Positions 7,153-12,300 of a DNA stretch of 12,300 nucleotides are shown here, one piece after another (within the stretch, counting starts at the first letter, position 1; every line of letters begins with the position of its first letter). A program made the translations under genes and the position numbers. The notes under the pieces were generated by a model. The model made no database searches. It was not told the DNA's origin and worked only from the letters and a program-made list of their open reading frames with translations. The DNA comes from Candidatus Zixiibacteriota bacterium (GTDB lineage: Bacteria > Zixibacteria > MSB-5A5 > SM1-73), in NCBI GenBank assembly GCA_023129805.1, contig JAGMBK010000046.1, forward strand, positions 1 through 12,300. Direction: 5' to 3'.

Positions 7153-7170
7153 GCAAAAGTTTACTTTTGC
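7153..7170. repeat. Hairpin just after tdh
   Basis: A perfect 7-bp stem GCAAAAG/CTTTTGC with a TTTA loop, 15 bases after the tdh stop; outer GAAG/CTTC could extend it with a bulge. No T-run follows, so it is not a clear terminator. It may protect the tdh message 3' end. Confidence 0.6.
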
Positions 7171-7179
7171 GTGCTTCCC

Positions 7180-7212
7180 GTTCGTCACTGACGTCTCGTC
7201 CGTGACGCTAAT
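7180..7212. repeat. 33-bp hairpin repeat, left copy
   Basis: Identical to 7999-8031 at 31 of 33 positions, in direct orientation, offset by 819 bp. It contains GTCACTGAC/GTCCGTGAC arms (8/9 paired) around a 5-nt loop. The first 13 bases of the right-hand version recur at 11700-11712. Confidence 0.9.
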
Positions 7213-7239
7213 AATAAAGTTATATGCCGTTGTTGACTT

Positions 7240-7255
7240 AGGAGGTTTGAAGAAT
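7240..7255. repeat. 16-bp direct repeat, left boundary of island
   Basis: AGGAGGTTTGAAGAAT is identical to 9385-9400, where it is the ribosome-binding site and first two bases of the kbl start codon. Here it carries a strong Shine-Dalgarno sequence but leads into AAAAAG instead of a start codon, so it is orphaned. It marks the probable original tdh-kbl junction. Confidence 0.85.
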
Positions 7256-7283
7256 AAAAAGACAACAAAAAACATTAAAAAGA

Positions 7284-7961
7284 ATGAATGACCGAATATA
7301 TGAATTGAAACGTTTCTTTAACGAATTTGTGAAGGATTTCGACAAACAGCAAAAGAACAAACCTATTTTTTCCGGACCATCCATATATTTTCATAAAAGA
7401 GTTATAGATTTATTGCATAAGGACGGACTTTCAGATGCTCTCAAAAATGAATTATTCTTTGAGTATCTGTACGCAACGTTAGCTTCTTGGGGTTTACATA
7501 GAATGGGTGAAACGAATACTAAGTTACTTGATTTCGATAATTTCAAGAAGAGCATAACTTCGCACAAAGAAAAAATCTTAGTTCTTAGGGATAAAAAAAT
7601 TACGGAATTAACCACTAACACTCCTGTGGCTAATCAGCTTCAGAAACTTATAGAAAACTTGAAAATTGGTGTGGGAGAAATAAAGCTTATTTTTAATAGC
7701 AAAGCAATCCACCATTTTCTTCCAGATTTGATGCCACCTATTGATAGACAACATACATTGCTATTTTTCTATAACTCCAAGAACCCAGCGCATATTGACA
7801 ATTGTTTCACTGAAATCTTTCCCAAATTCGTTGAAATTGCCATCCAAAATAAAAATAACATCCGCAAAAGAATCGGAAAAGGTTTTCATACAAGCGAGAC
7901 TAAAGTTATTGATAATGCAATTGTAGGCTACGTTCGGAAGAACTTAATGAGTAAAAGATAA
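7284..7961 (+). CDS. Hypothetical protein in accessory island
   Basis: 225 residues, not recognised. The protein is mixed basic and acidic, has no signal peptide or membrane segment, and is predicted to be cytosolic. Visible landmarks are 'YLYATLASWGLHRMG' (63-75), rich in aromatic residues, and 'FLPDLMPPIDRQHTLLFFY' (145-163), whose PPIDRQHT (151-158) has the look of a conserved motif; the C-terminus is lysine/arginine-rich. The coding sequence is clearly more AT-rich than tdh before it or acsA after it, which suggests horizontal acquisition. The ATG at 7284 has no nearby ribosome-binding site; the AGGAGG at 7240 is about 40 bases too far upstream. The gene lies between the two 33-bp repeats. 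A defence or toxin role would fit the location but nothing in the sequence shows it. Confidence 0.75.
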   Translation: MNDRIYELKRFFNEFVKDFDKQQKNKPIFSGPSIYFHKRVIDLLHKDGLSDALKNELFFEYLYATLASWGLHRMGETNTKLLDFDNFKKSITSHKEKILVLRDKKITELTTNTPVANQLQKLIENLKIGVGEIKLIFNSKAIHHFLPDLMPPIDRQHTLLFFYNSKNPAHIDNCFTEIFPKFVEIAIQNKNNIRKRIGKGFHTSETKVIDNAIVGYVRKNLMSKR

Positions 7962-7998
7962 AGAAGAAGAAATGAAAGCAACGACGTATCACCTCGTG

Positions 7999-8122
7999 GT
8001 TCGTCACGGACGCCTCGTCCGTGACGCTAATGGTATCGGATTCATCCTGATTCCGCCTTTGGTCTTCGACCCTGAGGGCTCAGACCCGAAGGGCGGGAGA
8101 ACGGACGAGGGCGTCCGATACC
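7999..8122. repeat. 33-bp hairpin repeat, right copy, fused to a nested palindrome
   Basis: 7999-8031 is the right copy of the 33-bp repeat, with a perfect GTCACGGAC/GTCCGTGAC stem and 5-nt loop. It runs straight into a palindrome bounded by GGTATCGGA (8032-8040) and TCCGATACC (8114-8122), with further internal pairing of CCGCC-type and GGTCTTCG-type arms. Fourteen bases inside it (8064-8077) reappear inverted at 11773-11786. No credible gene lies between 7962 and 8250; small frames here are read through the repeats. Confidence 0.85.
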
Positions 8123-8160
8123 AACAAAAAATCATCTTATCCAGTTTCCTTCCGAAAGTC

Positions 8161-8200
8161 AAGTCTTTTTAACCTCGATTTAACCTATAGTTAATCCTGC
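8161..8200. repeat. 40-bp direct repeat, left of the MNT-HEPN cassette
   Basis: Matches 9106-9145 at 33 of 40 positions without gaps; the first 10 and last 10 bases are identical. Offset 945 bp. Together the two copies bracket the MNT-HEPN genes and their promoter. Confidence 0.75.
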
Positions 8201-8250
8201 TGTATGAACCGCCCTGCACCATACGATGCAAAGAACTGTATAGCTCGTAC

Positions 8251-8637
8251 CTATGAACCAGACAAAGCCTTGATAAATCTTTTTGCCCCTTCAATATCTC
8301 TTTCTATGTCTTTACAGGTTAATCCTACATCTACTAAAGCCGGATAGCGTTCAGTAAAATAATATCCTGAGACACACTCACATAGGTCACGGAAGGACTC
8401 AAGATCTGTGTTATATTTGACTGCCTCGTCAAGAAGAGCATCCAGTTCATGAATTTTTTTGAGCTTCCAGCCCTTTTCAAGCAGGAGGGCTTTAAGATAT
8501 TTTTCGAGAGACTGCTGGAGGAAATACCCCGCTGCCTCGGCATCTTCCTCATTCAGCATTATCTTCATTCGATGCCAGTCCTTTTTCGCCACTTTAAGCC
8601 AATCAGATGGATAGAGAGAATTTCCTAGCTTCTTCAT
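8251..8637 (-). CDS. HEPN domain protein, likely toxin partner of the adjacent MNT protein
   Basis: 128 residues. The helical HEPN core is visible as 'AAGYFLQQSLEKYLKALLLEKGWKLKKIHELDALLDEA' (about 35-72), with a second conserved patch 'GYYFTERYPALVD' (91-103). HEPN proteins paired with minimal nucleotidyltransferases often act as toxin-antitoxin or stress modules, the HEPN partner commonly being an RNase. The RNase signature Rx4-6H is not present after R97, which is followed by YPALVD, so this protein is of the non-canonical 'ERYP' type and nuclease activity is doubtful. The ATG overlaps the stop of the upstream MNT gene by four bases (8634-8637), so translation is probably coupled. It is encoded second in the operon. 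Confidence 0.88.
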   Translation of the reverse strand: MKKLGNSLYPSDWLKVAKKDWHRMKIMLNEEDAEAAGYFLQQSLEKYLKALLLEKGWKLKKIHELDALLDEAVKYNTDLESFRDLCECVSGYYFTERYPALVDVGLTCKDIERDIEGAKRFIKALSGS

Positions 8638-8948
8638 AATTCTATCCCTTTTTCTAATATTTCTTTTATAAATTGGTCCTTTATCTTGATTCTTTTTTCC
8701 ACCTCTTGTTTAGTCAGAACGAGAGGAGCAACAGGAAGACCATTGCGCAAATCCCTTATCAGGCGCTTTACCCTTGTCATCCTCTCAAAGAATCGCTCTG
8801 TGGTAGGTGCGATGACTAAGATATCTATATCGCTCTCCTCAGTAGCTTCTCCTCTGGCATAAGAGCCAAACAGAATGACCTTTTCGGCTTTATATTCTTT
8901 CTTAAGCCTTTCGCTTATTGCCCTTATTCGGCCTATTACATCCTTCAT
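8634..8948 (-). CDS. MNT-type nucleotidyltransferase
   Basis: 104 residues, the minimal nucleotidyltransferase size. The catalytic signature is G28-S29-Y-A-R-G with the Asp pair D40-I-D42 ('ESDIDILV'). In toxin-antitoxin pairs such proteins act as antitoxins, in some cases by AMPylating the HEPN toxin. The strand where the third carboxylate usually sits reads 'LPVAPLVLT' (about 69-77); families with the residue have Asp near the middle of this strand, so the third catalytic Asp may be missing and activity reduced. A strong AAGGAG precedes the ATG on the minus strand. A possible 21-codon frame overlaps its start by four bases, and a promoter lies at 9079-9107. Confidence 0.9.
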   Translation of the reverse strand: MKDVIGRIRAISERLKKEYKAEKVILFGSYARGEATEESDIDILVIAPTTERFFERMTRVKRLIRDLRNGLPVAPLVLTKQEVEKRIKIKDQFIKEILEKGIEL

Positions 8949-9010
8949 TCTGATATCTCCTTAAGGCAAAGTTTTATCTCTTTCAGTTCTTCAGGCACAA
9001 TAACCCCCAC
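8945..9010 (-). CDS. Possible 21-codon frame translationally coupled to the MNT gene
   Basis: It runs from GTG at 9010 to TGA at 8945-8947, the stop overlapping the MNT start codon as ATGA. The translation is acidic/basic and helix-like ('VPEELKEIKLCLKEISE'). It may be a short leader that couples translation, the tail of a decayed third gene, or chance. An in-frame TAA lies immediately upstream of the GTG, so it cannot extend. Confidence 0.3.
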   Translation of the reverse strand: MGVIVPEELKEIKLCLKEISE

Positions 9011-9021
9011 TTATTTCGTTT

Positions 9022-9061
9022 GTTCCCCACCCTAGGGAACCGAATCGCGTGCCTATTCGGT
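9022..9061 (-). promoter_or_regulatory. Two adjacent inverted repeats, candidate operators for the MNT-HEPN operon
   Basis: GTTCCC(N7)GGGAAC (9022-9027 and 9035-9040) abuts and overlaps by two bases ACCGAAT(N9)ATTCGGT (9039-9045 and 9055-9061). Both are perfect and lie between the -10 box at 9079 and the first possible start codon. Their position suits an autoregulatory binding site or an RNA hairpin in the 5' leader. The binding protein is unknown. Confidence 0.5.
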
Positions 9062-9078
9062 AAACGAGTCACTTTTTG

Positions 9079-9107
9079 AGTATATTATAAATTCTCCCAA
9101 TTGTAAA
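9079..9107 (-). promoter_or_regulatory. Sigma70-like promoter of the MNT-HEPN operon
   Basis: On the minus strand a -35 TTTACA (9102-9107) and a -10 TATACT (9079-9084) each match consensus at 5 of 6 positions and are 17 bases apart. A TATAAT also overlaps this region on the minus strand but without correct spacing to the -35. Transcription would start near 9072, upstream of the paired inverted repeats. Confidence 0.65.
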
Positions 9108-9145
9108 GTCTTTTTGACTTCGATTTAACACAAGTTTAATCCTGC
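9106..9145. repeat. 40-bp direct repeat, right of the MNT-HEPN cassette
   Basis: Partner of 8161-8200 (33/40). It begins with a perfect AAGTC/GACTT stem around five T at 9106-9120, next to the -35 box of the minus-strand promoter. Confidence 0.75.
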
Positions 9146-9384
9146 AAAATTCCAGTTTTGATTCTAACTGGTGAAATCAAAACTGCAGTCTAACATCTTC
9201 GCTCAGCCTTTGTGAGCGTATCGTTTTTCTCGGAACAGGTACTACGGAAGAAATCGATGTGTCAAAAAATTAGGAATGACTTTACGGAAATGCTTGCGAA
9301 GAAAGACAACAATTGTTATTTTTGAGTTGTATGTTTGAATTTCTCATTTTTAATTTTGGTTTTATTCAAGGAATGCATGATTAC
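9146..9384. other. Gene-free right part of the island
   Basis: Together with the leader at 9011-9145 this makes about 390 bases without a convincing gene. It is AT-rich and holds a perfect 10-bp inverted repeat CAGTTTTGAT/ATCAAAACTG (9153-9162 and 9176-9185), a GCTCA/TGAGC hairpin (9201-9217) and a palindrome AACAATTGTT (9308-9317) followed by T-rich sequence. Short frames such as one reading ERIVFLGT near 9214 are too brief to assign. No terminal inverted repeats or transposase are visible. Confidence 0.5.
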
Positions 9385-9400
9385 AGGAGGTTTGAAGAAT
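9385..9400. repeat. 16-bp direct repeat, right boundary of island
   Basis: Exact second copy of 7240-7255. Here it is functional: AGGAGG stands eight bases before the kbl fragment's ATG at 9399, whose first two bases belong to the repeat. The repeat copies enclose about 2.1 kb of accessory DNA. Confidence 0.85.
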
Positions 9401-9581
9401 GTATACCAAACTGAAAGAATCCTTGGCTTTTGAACTAAAAAAGATAAAAGAGGGGGGGCTATACAAGGACGAAAGGATAATAGTCACCCCGCAGGGCGCG
9501 GATATCAAGGTGCAGGATGGCCAGGAGGTGATAAATTTCTGCGCCAACAGAATTGAAGAACAAAGGAGTTTATTGAAATGA
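9399..9581 (+). pseudogene. kbl: Truncated kbl (glycine C-acetyltransferase), N-terminal fragment
   Basis: 60 codons. The first 50 residues are the unmistakable start of 2-amino-3-ketobutyrate CoA ligase: 'KLKESLAFELKKIKEGGLYKDERII', 'PQGADIKV' and 'VINFCAN', which in intact enzymes continues as NYLGL. Intact Kbl is about 395 residues and uses pyridoxal phosphate to cleave Tdh's product with CoA to glycine and acetyl-CoA. Here the sequence departs right after CAN into RIEEQRSLLK and stops. The PLP lysine and the whole catalytic body are absent, so the product cannot be an active Kbl. The TGA overlaps the acsA start codon as ATGA. Its excellent ribosome-binding site may now serve to drive coupled translation of acsA. 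Confidence 0.88.
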
Positions 9582-11281
9582 GCAACATCGGTTCTTATGA
9601 GGAAAGATGTAAAGATTTTGATTGGTCTATTGCCAAAAAGGAGCTTTCGTATAAAGAGGGCGCTTCCATTAATATCGGCTACTATTGTTCAGACAGAAAC
9701 TGCGAATTGGGTCTGGGCAGTAAGTTAGCCTTAATCTGGCAGAGCTTCTCAGGAGAGGTGAAAAGATACACCTTCCAGGATTTGAAGATACACTCCAATT
9801 CATTTGCCCATCTATTAAGTAAAAAGTTGGGACTGAAAAGCGGCGAGCGAATGGTTGTCTTTATGGACAAAATCCCGGAACTCTATTTTTCTTTCTTGGG
9901 AATTTTGAAAATGGGAGGAGTTGCAGTCCCTCTCTTTTCTGCTTTTGGAGAGGATTCACTTCTTACCAGATTGCAGAACTGTAATGCCTCTGCTGTTTTG
10001 ACCACCAGAAAGCTGGTGCCCAGAATAAGAAAGATCAAGGACAGGCTTCCGGACTTAAGACATGTGGTGATAATATCGGAAGATGAAAGCATTCCCGTAA
10101 AAGAGTGCGAGATGGCATTTTCATTTGGCAAAGCTCCTCGGATTGAATCATTTGAATCTTTTCCAGCTACGGCAGAGACACCTTCCGTGCTCCACTATAC
10201 CTCCGGCACAACAGGCCAGCCCAAAGGAGCATTGCACGTTCATGCTTCCATTTTTTCTCAATACCTGACCGCCAAATGGGTTTTAGACTTAAGACCGGAT
10301 GACATTTACTGGTGCACGGCTGATCCGGGATGGGTTACGGGTACGTCTTATGGAATCATTGGTCCGTGGAGTTTGGGAATAACCCAGGTGGTGCTGGATG
10401 GAGGTTTTGTTCCGGAGAAATGGTATGAACTTATTCAGAAACATAAGATCACGGTCTGGTATTCCGCCCCTACCGCTATTCGGATGTTAATGAAAGCCGG
10501 AAAGGAGATCGTTAAGAAATTTGATCTTTCATCCCTCCGGCATCTGTGCTCTGTAGGTGAACCGCTCAATCCGGAAGCGGTAGTCTGGTCTGAGGAAGTT
10601 TACGGCTTGCCCTTCCATGATACCTGGTGGCAGACAGAGACTGGATGTATTTTGGTTTCAAATTATCCCGGAATGAAGATCAAGCCGGGATCAATGGGCA
10701 AAGCCTTTCCCGGTATAACTGCCGCAGTTTTAAGCCACGAATTCGAACCTATAACCGAGAAAGACAAACCCGGACTCCTAGCCCTCAGACCGCCGTGGCC
10801 CTCCATATTCCGAACCTACTGGAACAATAAGAGTGGCTATGAGAGCAAATTCAAGAACGGATGGTATATAACCGGTGACAGATCAAGCATTGATGAAGAT
10901 GGATATTTCTGGTTTATGGGACGGGATGATGACGTGATCAACGTGGCAGGACACTTAGTTGGTCCCTTTGAGATAGAGTCCGTTCTTTTAGAACATGAGG
11001 CCGTGGCAGAATCTGCCGCCATAGGAAAGCCGAATGAGATAAACATGGAGGTGGTTAAAGCTTTTGTGGCATTAAAACCCGGATTTGAACCAACAGATGA
11101 CCTGGAACTTTCTATCATGAACTTCATCCGTAAGAAACTGTCATCCATCGCCATGCCCCAGGAGATCGAATTCATCGACTCCTTGCCCAAGACTCGAAGC
11201 GGAAAGATAATGAGGAGGGTCTTACGCGCTCAAGAGAGAGGAGAACCGGTGGGTGATCTCTCTACGTTAGAGAATGATTAG
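9578..11281 (+). CDS. acsA: Acetyl-CoA synthetase, AcsA type
   Basis: 567 residues, matching the shorter Bacillus-type AcsA (about 570) including its C-terminal GDLST.E. It activates acetate with ATP and CoA through acetyl-AMP, in the cytosol. Motifs in order: YTSGTTGQPKG (207-217), 'DIYWCTADPGWVTGTSYGI' after it, W350-W351-Q-T-E-T-G356 (the tryptophan-bearing motif of short-chain-specific enzymes), TGD 432-434, and PKTRSGKIMRR with the adenylation-site lysine K543, known in this family as a target of regulatory acetylation. The start at 9578 has AAAGGAG about 11 bases upstream, inside the kbl fragment, and overlaps that fragment's stop. Propionate is a possible alternative substrate. Confidence 0.95.
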   Translation: MSNIGSYEERCKDFDWSIAKKELSYKEGASINIGYYCSDRNCELGLGSKLALIWQSFSGEVKRYTFQDLKIHSNSFAHLLSKKLGLKSGERMVVFMDKIPELYFSFLGILKMGGVAVPLFSAFGEDSLLTRLQNCNASAVLTTRKLVPRIRKIKDRLPDLRHVVIISEDESIPVKECEMAFSFGKAPRIESFESFPATAETPSVLHYTSGTTGQPKGALHVHASIFSQYLTAKWVLDLRPDDIYWCTADPGWVTGTSYGIIGPWSLGITQVVLDGGFVPEKWYELIQKHKITVWYSAPTAIRMLMKAGKEIVKKFDLSSLRHLCSVGEPLNPEAVVWSEEVYGLPFHDTWWQTETGCILVSNYPGMKIKPGSMGKAFPGITAAVLSHEFEPITEKDKPGLLALRPPWPSIFRTYWNNKSGYESKFKNGWYITGDRSSIDEDGYFWFMGRDDDVINVAGHLVGPFEIESVLLEHEAVAESAAIGKPNEINMEVVKAFVALKPGFEPTDDLELSIMNFIRKKLSSIAMPQEIEFIDSLPKTRSGKIMRRVLRAQERGEPVGDLSTLEND

Positions 11282-11451
11282 AAGCTGGAAGCTGGTTTGT
11301 CGGTGTCGAAGCTCGTATCGAGGCTCGGCTTTCGATTCCCGTTACTGTGGAAAACGAATAAAAAAGTTGACATATTGTCCGCAGGATCCATAGGACGTGT
11401 CATGTTGAGCGAAGCGAAACATCTCACAATATATTTGCAAGGAGGATTTAA
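11282..11451. repeat. Intergenic repeats between acsA and the ACP gene
   Basis: 170 bases. GAAGCTGGAAGCTGG is a tandem start (11281-11295), followed by an imperfect palindrome of TCGAAGC/GCTTTCGA type. 11378-11409 matches the prmC start region (4796-4824) and continues into GAGCGAAGCGAAACATCT, a word typical of dispersed repeats. TTGACA at 11367-11372 has no convincing -10 at 16-18 bases. AAGGAGG just before 11452 is the ribosome-binding site of the ACP gene. Confidence 0.55.
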
Positions 11452-11688
11452 ATGAAAGAGGAATTGATTGAATACATAAAAAAGGAATTTGTGGAAGATC
11501 CGGACGAGGAGATCGACGATGCTACTCCTTTGATATCCTCAGGATTGATCGATTCGCTCTCCATCGTCTCTTTGGTGGCATTTATAGACAAAAAATTGGG
11601 GGTGAAAATCCCGGATGAGAAAGGAATAGTTGAAAATTTCGAGACGGTAAACAAAATTATCGAAACAATCAATGAATGCAAAAAATGA
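11452..11688 (+). CDS. Acyl carrier protein
   Basis: 78 residues, the standard size, strongly acidic in the first half. The phosphopantetheine attachment motif is 'GLIDSLS', with S35 in D-S-L as the modified serine. 'LVAFIDKKLGVKIPDEKGIVENFETVNKI' gives the typical helix II to helix IV pattern. It is a discrete carrier that would hold an acyl or aminoacyl group as a thioester in the cytosol. It is not beside fatty-acid genes, so it is unlikely to be the housekeeping AcpP and more likely a specialised carrier. AAGGAGG stands five bases before the ATG. acsA, an acyl-activating enzyme, precedes it by 170 bases of repeat-containing DNA, but whether AcsA loads this carrier cannot be told from sequence. 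Confidence 0.88.
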   Translation: MKEELIEYIKKEFVEDPDEEIDDATPLISSGLIDSLSIVSLVAFIDKKLGVKIPDEKGIVENFETVNKIIETINECKK

Positions 11689-11695
11689 TACCTTC

Positions 11696-11809
11696 GTCTG
11701 TTCGTCACGGACTTGTCCTGCCCTTCGGTCCTGCACTTCGTCCCCCGCCACAGGCGGGGTGTCGAAGGAAGACCTCAGGGTCGAAGGAAAGGATTCATCC
11801 CGAACAGAC
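11696..11809. repeat. Nested palindrome after the ACP gene
   Basis: The outer arms GTCTGTTCG (11696-11704) and CGAACAGAC (11801-11809) match perfectly. Inside are CTTCG/CGAAG (11736-11740 and 11763-11767) and a perfect CCCCGCC/GGCGGGG hairpin with a 3-nt loop (11743-11759). GTTCGTCACGGAC (11700-11712) repeats the 33-bp repeat family, and 11773-11786 is an exact inverted copy of 8064-8077. No T-run follows. A frame through this region is produced by the repeat and is not a gene. Confidence 0.85.
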
Positions 11810-11876
11810 ATGTCCTACTTCGCACTGAGTGCACTCGCAGGAAGTGAAATGTGGTGGATGATAAAGGAAAAGTCGT

Positions 11877-12300
11877 ATGAGCAAATTAATCGCTGTTGTT
11901 GATGACGAACCTGATATTGTAGAACTCATAACCCATCATTTGAAAAAGGAGAGATTTGGGGTAAAAGAGTTTTACGATGGCACAAGTCTGCTCTCCTATC
12001 TTAACACCACTCTTCCCGACCTCATAATTTTAGACCTGATGTTGCCAGAGATAGATGGGTTGGAGGTTTGCCGGATACTTAAGAAAAATGAGAGGACCTC
12101 TTCTATCCCCATTATAATGCTCACTGCTAAAGGGACAGAAACCGATAAGGTGGTTGGGTTAGAATTGGGAGCTGACGACTATATAGTGAAACCCTTCAGC
12201 CCAAGAGAACTTCTTGCCAGAATAAAAACAGTATTAAGAAGAGTGGAAACAAAAGCAGAAAAACCAAAGTTAATTAAGATAGATGATTTATTGATAGATT
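11877..12300 (+). CDS. Response regulator, OmpR/PhoB type, cut by the right edge
   Basis: 141 complete codons are visible. The receiver domain is complete: acidic pocket D9-D10, phospho-acceptor D53 (LILDLMLPEIDG), T83 (IIMLTAK) and K105 (DYIVKPFSPREL), ending with 'LLARIKTVLRR' typical of the PhoB/OmpR subfamily. The DNA-binding winged helix has just begun at 'IKIDDLLID' when the window ends. It would be phosphorylated by a sensor histidine kinase, often encoded downstream. The ATG at 11877 has AAAGGA about ten bases upstream. The target genes are unknown; PhoB-like phosphate control is one possibility without direct support here. Confidence 0.92.
   Translation, partial: MSKLIAVVDDEPDIVELITHHLKKERFGVKEFYDGTSLLSYLNTTLPDLIILDLMLPEIDGLEVCRILKKNERTSSIPIIMLTAKGTETDKVVGLELGADDYIVKPFSPRELLARIKTVLRRVETKAEKPKLIKIDDLLID

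Noticed and set aside
7972..8172. 66-codon frame between the unknown gene and HEPN
   Set aside because: It is composed of the 33-bp repeat and the nested palindrome and has no independent coding signal.
9202..9273. Short frame reading ERIVFLGT, reminiscent of the ClpP or metallo-hydrolase N-terminus
   Set aside because: Only about eight residues look familiar before an in-frame stop and there is no support on either side. Too little to call a remnant.
7240..9400. Classical insertion sequence
   Set aside because: The 16-bp direct repeats would be a long target duplication, no terminal inverted repeats are seen at the inner edges, and no transposase is encoded between them.
11367..11395. Promoter upstream of the ACP gene
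   Set aside because: TTGACA is perfect but no -10-like hexamer lies 16-18 bases downstream.
11672..11902. 76-codon frame after the ACP gene
   Set aside because: It overlaps the end of the ACP gene and is read through the nested palindrome; its cysteine/serine-rich start comes from repeat sequence, and it overlaps the response regulator start.

Overview
This is bacterial chromosomal DNA of intermediate base composition. It combines ordinary housekeeping and metabolic genes with an unusually dense set of short palindromic intergenic repeats and small accessory genes. No taxonomic marker is present. The repeat load, the GxxExxY and HEPN/MNT genes and a Bacillus-type AcsA would suit an uncultured candidate-phylum bacterium, but that placement is a guess.

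Layout. Positions 1-3877 hold a predicted five-helix membrane protein and the two-subunit metalloprotease pair tldD-pmbA, all on the + strand; a double hairpin lies between the two protease genes. Positions 3888-4495 hold a GxxExxY protein gene bracketed by two 79-bp direct repeats (75/79 identical, 506 bp apart) that are themselves palindromic. After it come a truncated reading frame with a perfect twin-arginine signal and then prmC, the release-factor methyltransferase. Positions 5671-6082 contain no large gene. They hold a dispersed repeat, a sigma70-like promoter, a 28-codon threonine-rich reading frame and an intrinsic terminator, all just upstream of tdh (threonine dehydrogenase).

From 7139 to 9398 there is an accessory island. 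It carries an AT-rich gene of unknown function between two 33-bp repeats, then a minus-strand MNT-HEPN pair with its own promoter and palindromic operator candidates between two 40-bp repeats. The island separates tdh from its usual partner kbl. Only about the first 50 codons of kbl survive (9399 onward), and they run into acsA, an acetyl-CoA synthetase gene. A 16-bp exact direct repeat of the kbl ribosome-binding region lies at 7240 and again at 9385, which marks where the operon was probably split. After acsA come a stand-alone acyl carrier protein gene, another nested palindrome, and the start of an OmpR/PhoB-type response regulator that leaves the window at the right edge.

How the genes fit together. 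Tdh and Kbl normally convert threonine to glycine and acetyl-CoA. Here Tdh looks intact, Kbl is broken, and an acetyl-activating enzyme follows. The recurring pattern of the window is a small accessory gene or pair placed between direct copies of a short palindromic repeat, seen three times with three unrelated repeat families.
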